A stretch of DNA of 64,000 nt. It comes from Spongiibacter thalassae (GTDB lineage Bacteria; Pseudomonadota; Gammaproteobacteria; Pseudomonadales; Spongiibacteraceae). Positions 58,618 through 64,000 of the stretch are shown here, piece after piece. The notes under the pieces were generated by a model. That model did no database searches. It was given only the letters and a program-made list of their open reading frames with translations, and was not told where the DNA came from. Where the stretch lies: assembly GCF_012272835.1 (NCBI RefSeq), contig NZ_JAAWWK010000003.1, positions 434,001 to 498,000 of the forward strand, in the 5' to 3' direction. The position numbers were made by a program, and so were the translations under genes. The first letter of the stretch is position 1. Every line of letters begins with the position of its first letter.

Positions 58618-59586
58618 GTGAAATTTACAAAATGTCTCGCACTCGTTGCAATGTCCCTTACTCCGGTACTGGCCTCAGCCGCTCCCGCGGTTGACCCCAA
58701 CCTGCCGGTATACCAAAAATCAGCCGGCGTATCCGGGAACGTGTCCAGTGTCGGCTCTGACACCCTGGCCAACCTGATGACGCTCTGGAGTGAAGACTTC
58801 AAGCGGGTTTACCCCAATGTCAATGTTCAAATACAGGCGGCGGGTTCCTCTACAGCTCCTCCGGCGCTGACCGAAGGCACCTCGAACATGGGGCCGATGA
58901 GTCGCAAAATGAAGGACAAGGAAATCGAAGCCTTCGAAAGCAAGTTTGGCTATAAACCAACAGCGGTTCCCGTCGCGATCGACGCCCTGGCGGTTTTCGT
59001 GCACAAGGACAACCCCATTGAAGGCATGAGCCTTGAGCAAGTCGACGCGGTATTTTCCAGCACTCGCAAGTGCGGCGCGGCAGACGATGTTCGCGACTGG
59101 GGCCAGCTCGGTATGACCGGCTCCTGGAAAGGGCGCGACATTCAGATGTTTGGCCGCAACTCGGTGTCTGGCACCTATGGCTACTTCAAGGAAAAAGCGC
59201 TGTGTAAGGGCGATTTCAAAAACGGCGTAAACGAGCAGCCTGGCTCCGCCTCCGTTGTTCAGTCGGTATCGACCTCCATTAACGGTATTGGCTACTCGGG
59301 CATCGGTTACAAAACCTCAAGCGTACGCGCAGTGCCTATTTCCAAAAACGAAAAAAGCGGCTTTGTAGAAGCCAACTCTCAAAATGCCATCAGTGGAAGC
59401 TACCCGCTGTCGCGTTTCCTCTATGTCTATGTGAACAAGGCCCCAAACAAGCCTCTGGCGCCGATGGAGCGTGAGTTTATCAAGCTGATCTTGTCCAAGC
59501 AGGGCCAGGAAGTTGTCGTGAAAGACGGCTATATTCCGCTCCCGGCGACGGTTGTAGAGCGCATCAGCAAGAAGCTGGAGCTCTGA
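58618..59586 (+). CDS. pstS: Phosphate-binding protein PstS
   Basis: A 322-residue periplasmic phosphate receptor of the PstS-like (PBP) family common in pseudomonads. A signal peptide ([20 protein letters not shown]) comes first; phosphate-binding loops follow in [15 protein letters not shown] near residue 39, [20 protein letters not shown] near 80 and [14 protein letters not shown] near 180. The start codon is GTG at 58618, with AGGAGAAG ahead of it. A strong terminator follows the gene, so pstCAB need separate or read-through transcription, and pstC has its own Pho box. Confidence 0.93.
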   Translation: MKFTKCLALVAMSLTPVLASAAPAVDPNLPVYQKSAGVSGNVSSVGSDTLANLMTLWSEDFKRVYPNVNVQIQAAGSSTAPPALTEGTSNMGPMSRKMKDKEIEAFESKFGYKPTAVPVAIDALAVFVHKDNPIEGMSLEQVDAVFSSTRKCGAADDVRDWGQLGMTGSWKGRDIQMFGRNSVSGTYGYFKEKALCKGDFKNGVNEQPGSASVVQSVSTSINGIGYSGIGYKTSSVRAVPISKNEKSGFVEANSQNAISGSYPLSRFLYVYVNKAPNKPLAPMEREFIKLILSKQGQEVVVKDGYIPLPATVVERISKKLEL

Positions 59587-59599
59587 TCCAATGCCGAAG

Positions 59600-59633
59600 G
59601 AACGGCGTCGCAAATAAGCTTGCGACGCCGTTC
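59600..59633 (+). terminator. Rho-independent terminator after pstS
   Basis: A perfect 14-bp stem starting GAACGGCG, loop of six, is followed by six T. It would cap most pstS messages and lower pstCAB expression relative to the abundant binding protein. Confidence 0.92.
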
Positions 59634-59641
59634 TTTTTTGT

Positions 59642-59670
59642 TTGTCACAAAACTGTAACAATTTCGTCAT
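59642..59670 (+). promoter_or_regulatory. Triple Pho half-sites upstream of pstC
   Basis: Three 7-bp half-sites in phase with 4-bp spacers: TTGTCAC (59642-59648), CTGTAAC (59653-59659) and TCGTCAT (59664-59670). They sit 35 bp before the pstC ATG, just behind the pstS terminator. Confidence 0.8.
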
Positions 59671-59705
59671 AATATTCGCCCTGTAATCCCAAGAGCATCC
59701 TAGGC

Positions 59706-61928
59706 ATGAACCATTCCGAAGTGCGGGCTACGGCATCTGCGCAACGCCGGTGGCGTCAGATCAAAGATATGATGACCACAACGACGATCACCGCTGGTGG
59801 TATCGGCGTTCTGTTGTCGATTCTGCTGATATTTTTCTATCTGCTATATGAAATCATGCCGCTGTTCCGCACCGCAGGCATCGAAAGCCACTCTCACTAC
59901 AGCTTGCAGAGTGACTCTCCCGCGATATTTCTGGCCATGGAAGAACAGGCTGAGGTGGGCTTTCGTATTTCCGAGTCAGGTCAGGTGCTGTTTTTTCAGG
60001 TAGCCGACGGCAAAGTGGTACTGGAGCCAGACCTTCCGCTGTCTGCCCCGGTGCGCAGCTTTGCCCTCGAATCAGAGGACTCCCGGGTCTTTGCGCTCGG
60101 CATGGAAGACGGCAACTTTGCTATTGCCAAGCACGATTACAAAGTCAGCTACCCCGGCGACCAGCGCCTTATCACCCCCAGTGTTAGCTATCCCTACGGC
60201 GAAGACCCCCTGTTTTTGAGCGACAGCCCGATTACCCAGCTGGCAATTCGCGACAGCGAGGAAGCGCTGGTTGTGGTCGGTGTTGCCGATAACCATCTGG
60301 TGGGTCGTCGCTGGAACAAGGAAGAAGACTTTCTCAGTGATGAAATTACTCTGGTCGATGAAACCCTGAACCTGCCGACATTGGACATCAACGCCGACCG
60401 TCTGTTGATTGGACCTACCCAGCAATGGCTGTACGTCGTGAGCAATGAAGGTGACTACCGACTGATAAGCCTGCGCACTCTGAAAATTGCCGACCGCGGC
60501 CGCCTGTTCGAGGATGCGGGGCTAAGTGACGTGCGCTTTTTGCTTGGGGGAATTTCGCTGATCGCCTCCAGTGACGACGGCAGAGTTGCCCAGTGGTTCG
60601 TTGTGCGGGACAAGGCGAGGGAATCAGGCTACCGCATGCAGTTTGTCCGCGACTTCAAGGCCAAAAAGGTTGCGAGTAATCTGGTGACCGAACATCGCCG
60701 CAAGGGCTTTATTACCCTTAGCGACGACGGCGAGCTGAATATTTTCCACAGCACCTCCGAGCGACGATTGCTGCGGGAAGACCTCGACATTGGCAACATC
60801 CAGAGCATCGCGATCGGGCCCCGTGCCGACACCTTGCTCGTCGAGACCGTCGACCGTGAAATCCATACCTACGCTATTGAGAACGAACACCCGGAAGTGT
60901 CCTGGTCGGTACTGTGGAGCAAAATCTGGTACGAAAGCTACCCGGAACCGAGCTACGTATGGCAATCCTCGGCGGCCAATAACGATTTCGAACCCAAATA
61001 CAGTTTCGCGCCACTGGCCTTTGGCACCCTGAAAGCGGCGTTCTACGCCATGCTTATCGCGGCGCCACTGGCCATTTGTGGCGCAATCTACACCGCTTAC
61101 TTCATGGCCCCGGCACTGCGACGCAAGGTCAAGCCGTTGATCGAGCTGATGGAAGCCCTGCCAACGGTTATCCTCGGTTTCCTTGCCGGGCTTTGGCTGG
61201 CACCGTTTATTGAGCGGAACATGCCCGCTGTCATGTCGATATTTATCGTCATGCCCATCGGTATTCTATTGTTTGCCTGGCTGTGGTCGCGCCTTCCCGT
61301 TGGGCTGCGCAGCAAAGTGCCAGAGGGGTGGCACCCCGTGCTGCTGGCGCCAGTGATTATCTTTATTGTGTTGGGTTGCGTGGAAGCCAGCGCGCCGATG
61401 GAGCGGGCCTTCTTTGCTGGCGATATGCGCGCCTGGCTGACCAACGACCTGGGTATTTCCTTTGACCAGCGCAACGCAATGGTCGTCGGTATCGCCATGG
61501 GCTTCGCGGTTATTCCCACGATTTTCTCCATTGCCGAAGACGCCATATTCTCTGTGCCCAAACACCTGAGCTACGGTTCGCTGGCATTGGGCGCAACCAC
61601 TTGGCAGAGCCTGGTAGGGGTGGTCATGCCAACTGCCAGCCCGGGGATATTCTCCGCACTGATGATAGGTATGGGGCGCGCCGTCGGCGAGACCATGATC
61701 GTGCTGATGGCCACCGGCAATACCCCGATTATGGACGCCAATATCTTTGAGGGTATGCGTACTCTTGCGGCCAATATCGCGGTAGAGATTGGTGAAACCG
61801 AAGTCGATAGTAGCCACTACCGAGTGTTGTTCCTCGCGGCATTTGTGCTGTTTATGTTCACCTTTATTGTCAATACCGTTGCCGAAACTGTCAGGCAGCG
61901 TCTGCGTCAACGCTACGGCAATCTCTGA
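59706..61928 (+). CDS. pstC: Phosphate ABC transporter permease PstC, extended
   Basis: A 740-residue permease, more than twice the size of Escherichia PstC. After the first membrane helix (about residues 28-50) comes a periplasmic insert of about 370 residues rich in beta strands (repeats such as LFLSDSPITQLAIRDSEEAL), before the usual permease helices from about 435. The EAA loop is near LSYGSLALGATTWQSLVGVV at about 620. Pseudomonads have a similar extended form. The insert may act in phosphate capture or signalling to PhoR; this is inference. Confidence 0.92.
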   Translation: MNHSEVRATASAQRRWRQIKDMMTTTTITAGGIGVLLSILLIFFYLLYEIMPLFRTAGIESHSHYSLQSDSPAIFLAMEEQAEVGFRISESGQVLFFQVADGKVVLEPDLPLSAPVRSFALESEDSRVFALGMEDGNFAIAKHDYKVSYPGDQRLITPSVSYPYGEDPLFLSDSPITQLAIRDSEEALVVVGVADNHLVGRRWNKEEDFLSDEITLVDETLNLPTLDINADRLLIGPTQQWLYVVSNEGDYRLISLRTLKIADRGRLFEDAGLSDVRFLLGGISLIASSDDGRVAQWFVVRDKARESGYRMQFVRDFKAKKVASNLVTEHRRKGFITLSDDGELNIFHSTSERRLLREDLDIGNIQSIAIGPRADTLLVETVDREIHTYAIENEHPEVSWSVLWSKIWYESYPEPSYVWQSSAANNDFEPKYSFAPLAFGTLKAAFYAMLIAAPLAICGAIYTAYFMAPALRRKVKPLIELMEALPTVILGFLAGLWLAPFIERNMPAVMSIFIVMPIGILLFAWLWSRLPVGLRSKVPEGWHPVLLAPVIIFIVLGCVEASAPMERAFFAGDMRAWLTNDLGISFDQRNAMVVGIAMGFAVIPTIFSIAEDAIFSVPKHLSYGSLALGATTWQSLVGVVMPTASPGIFSALMIGMGRAVGETMIVLMATGNTPIMDANIFEGMRTLAANIAVEIGETEVDSSHYRVLFLAAFVLFMFTFIVNTVAETVRQRLRQRYGNL

Positions 61929-61944
61929 CAGGGGCGAGTAATCC

Positions 61945-63651
61945 ATGACGACTTTGCATAAAAACGAAACCGACGGGCTGCGTGCGTGGTTCAAGCGCGG
62001 CGAGCCGATGATATGGATCAATGCCTCGGCGGTGACCGTGAGCACCCTCGCGGTTATTGGTCTGCTGGTATTGCTGGCGGTGCGCGGTTTTAGTCACTTC
62101 TGGCCCGCAGATGTGTTTGTGGCGGAGTACCAGCTACCCGGTGAGGGCTCGGCGGTATTGATGGCCGAGCGCGTCGAGAGCGAAAGCGTTGCCATAGAGC
62201 AATTGCGCAGCGCCGGATTCAAACTTGATACTGAAGACCCGTTTATCGAGCGCGAACTGGTAAAGATCGGTAACCGCGATGTCTACGGTTCCGACTTCCG
62301 CTGGGTACTGACACGCTACCTGAAGGAGGTGGATTATCCCGTCGACGCGGTGGTCATGGAACGACGCGAGTGGGGTAATTTCTATGGTTTCCTCAAGGCC
62401 TTGAATACCGGCGACGGCCGCACCGACCTGAGCCAGGGCGATGCTGAACTGTGGCAGGCTTTTCAGCATAGCATCGAGCGGGCTGAAACCATCCATGAGG
62501 ATATAGAGCGTATCGAGAAGAAAGACATCGGTGCCATCAACTATCGTCTTGAAAAACTGCGCCTTAAAGAGCGCGGTCTGGAGCTGGATACGGATTTATC
62601 CGACACTGTGCGCCAGCAGCGGCAAATGGAAATCGACGCCGAAATCGCCGAGCTCGACGCGAAGTACGAAGTATTACAGCGCGAGTTGCGCGAGCTCTAC
62701 CAGCAATGGAATCGAGATACCTTTATCGCCGCTACCGTGGCTGGCGACGAGCGCGAGCTGCGGGTTTCGACGGTCGTTAAAGCGTTTCGCCCCAACGCGA
62801 TGTCAGGTTTTGACAAGGTTGTGTTCTACGTGAAGAAGTTTGGTGACTTCCTCACCGATGAACCCCGCGAGGCCAACACCGAGGGCGGCATCTTTCCGGC
62901 GATTTTCGGCACTGTGATTATGGTGTTAATCATGTCGGTGCTGGTGACCCCCTTTGGCGTTGTCGCGGCCGTGTATCTGCGGGAGTACGCCAAACAGGGC
63001 GTAATGACGCGAATTGTCCGTATCGCGGTAAATAATCTGGCAGGGGTGCCATCCATCGTCTACGGTGTATTTGGTCTGGGTTTCTTTATTTATTTTATCG
63101 GCGCGGAAATAGACCAGGCATTGTTCGCTGAGGCACTGCCTTCGCCAACCTTTGGTACTCCGGGCCTGCTGTGGGCCTCAGTGACGCTGGCGTTGCTCAC
63201 CCTGCCCGTGGTTATTGTCGCTACCGAAGAGGGCTTGTCACGCATTCCCAGAAACCTGCGCGAGGGCAGCCTGGCGCTGGGAGCGACCAAAGCGGAAACG
63301 CTGTGGCGCGTGGTGCTGCCGATGACCAGCCCGGCGATGATGACCGGCTTGATTCTGGCGGTTGCCCGCGCAGCGGGGGAGGTGGCACCACTGATGTTGG
63401 TGGGTGTGGTGAAACTCGCACCATCACTGCCGGTGGACGGCAATTTCCCGTATTTCCACCTGGATCAAAAATTTATGCATCTGGGTTTTCACATCTACGA
63501 TGTTGGTTTTCAAAGTCCCAATGTCGAGGCAGCGCGGCCATTGGTGTACGCTACAGCATTACTGCTGGTAGTGATTATCGCGTTGCTCAATCTCAGTGCG
63601 GTGGCACTGCGCAATCATTTGCGCGAAAAATACAAATCATTGGAAATGTAA
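61945..63651 (+). CDS. pstA: Phosphate ABC transporter permease PstA, extended
   Basis: A 568-residue permease, longer than the about 296 of Escherichia. The first membrane helix (about residues 30-52) is followed by a periplasmic insert of about 260 residues that includes a Glu/Lys/Arg coiled coil (about 170-250). The permease core runs from about residue 315 with the EAA loop at LREGSLALGATKAETLWRVV near 440. It pairs with the extended PstC, 16 bp upstream. Confidence 0.93.
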   Translation: MTTLHKNETDGLRAWFKRGEPMIWINASAVTVSTLAVIGLLVLLAVRGFSHFWPADVFVAEYQLPGEGSAVLMAERVESESVAIEQLRSAGFKLDTEDPFIERELVKIGNRDVYGSDFRWVLTRYLKEVDYPVDAVVMERREWGNFYGFLKALNTGDGRTDLSQGDAELWQAFQHSIERAETIHEDIERIEKKDIGAINYRLEKLRLKERGLELDTDLSDTVRQQRQMEIDAEIAELDAKYEVLQRELRELYQQWNRDTFIAATVAGDERELRVSTVVKAFRPNAMSGFDKVVFYVKKFGDFLTDEPREANTEGGIFPAIFGTVIMVLIMSVLVTPFGVVAAVYLREYAKQGVMTRIVRIAVNNLAGVPSIVYGVFGLGFFIYFIGAEIDQALFAEALPSPTFGTPGLLWASVTLALLTLPVVIVATEEGLSRIPRNLREGSLALGATKAETLWRVVLPMTSPAMMTGLILAVARAAGEVAPLMLVGVVKLAPSLPVDGNFPYFHLDQKFMHLGFHIYDVGFQSPNVEAARPLVYATALLLVVIIALLNLSAVALRNHLREKYKSLEM

Positions 63652-63663
63652 ACTGGCGTAGTT

Positions 63664-64000
63664 ATGACGGTAAATTATATGGACACGAAGAAGGCACCGG
63701 GCAGTCACGGCATAAATCTTGAGTCACTGGGTCGTTCCCGCAGTGACGTCGCGTTCGAAGACGAAGATATCACCCTGACCGTCGACAATCTGGATTTGTT
63801 CTATGGCGAAAAGCAAGCGCTTTACGACGTCAGTATGAGCATTCCCCGGCAAAAGGTAACAGCCTTTATCGGCCCCAGCGGCTGCGGTAAATCCACCTTG
63901 CTGCGCTGTTTCAATCGAATGAATGACCTGGTAGATACCTGCCGGGTAGAAGGCAAGATCAGCCTTGACGGTGACAATATTTACGAGCGTGGCGTCGATG
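63664..64000 (+). CDS. pstB: Phosphate ABC transporter ATPase PstB, partial
   Basis: The first 112 codons of PstB, cut by the window edge. The Walker A motif GPSGCGKST is at residues 70-78, followed by [12 protein letters not shown], which is diagnostic of PstB. An N-terminal extension of about 35 residues precedes the ATPase core; an internal Met at residue 6 is an alternative start. It follows pstA by 12 bp, so it is in the same operon. phoU is expected next but lies outside. Confidence 0.95.
   Translation, partial: MTVNYMDTKKAPGSHGINLESLGRSRSDVAFEDEDITLTVDNLDLFYGEKQALYDVSMSIPRQKVTAFIGPSGCGKSTLLRCFNRMNDLVDTCRVEGKISLDGDNIYERGVD

Overview
The window looks like a chromosome segment of a marine-type gammaproteobacterium in the Pseudomonadales/Cellvibrionales neighbourhood. 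This rests on protein styles (extended PstC/PstA, RMF, TIGR04211 SH3 protein, MiaE, RluB/ScpAB) and on the clustering nasT-nasS ... acnB ... lpxH-ppiB-glnS-cysS-folD, which I recall from pseudomonads. The genus is an inference; there is no rRNA in the window.

The left 24.5 kb (1-24455) is a mosaic of mobile DNA and broken genes. It holds a ketopantoate reductase with one in-frame stop, a LysR remnant, and two IS66-family elements fused head to head. A GGDEF fragment follows, then a 3.2-kb transposase-only Tn3-family element with about 81-bp inverted ends. Next come a GC-rich piece with a TetR regulator and a phosphoenolpyruvate synthase cut short and joined to a cut DUF305 gene. Last is a 14.3-kb Tn3-family transposon (about 9253-23558) whose 34-bp identical inverted ends lie inside the DUF305 gene on the left and inside an FAD-dependent dehydrogenase gene on the right. 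Its cargo is a heavy-metal efflux island: czcD-like CDF, ynfA, czcCBA with a czcI-like gene, and a second CDF facing a CadR/ZntR-type MerR regulator. A KfrA-like coiled-coil DNA-binding protein sits at one end; a tyrosine recombinase and the Tn3 transposase sit at the other.

From 24.6 kb on the window is ordinary chromosome. It starts with acnB, a DUF1289 gene and miaE. A nitrate/nitrite uptake operon (nrtA-nrtB-ABC ATPase-nasS-nasT, minus strand) follows, with a well matched sigma-54 promoter in front of nrtA. Then come lpxH-ppiB, glnS, cysS, a VanZ-like gene, a lysophospholipid acyltransferase-like gene, folD, a tRNA cluster (Pro-Arg-His) with a strong sigma-70 promoter, pdxJ, a periplasmic cyclophilin, an SH3 membrane protein, yciI-like and VC0807-like genes.

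The plus-strand run rnm(yciV)-yciO-scpA-scpB-rluB ends in a bidirectional terminator shared with rmf. After it lie rlmKL, a cold-shock gene with an unusually large structured 3' end, a YgiQ-type radical SAM gene, nfeD-qmcA, purU, and the phosphate system phoB-phoR-pstS-pstC-pstA-pstB. The last gene runs off the window. Pho boxes precede phoB, pstS and pstC, so one regulon ties this block together.
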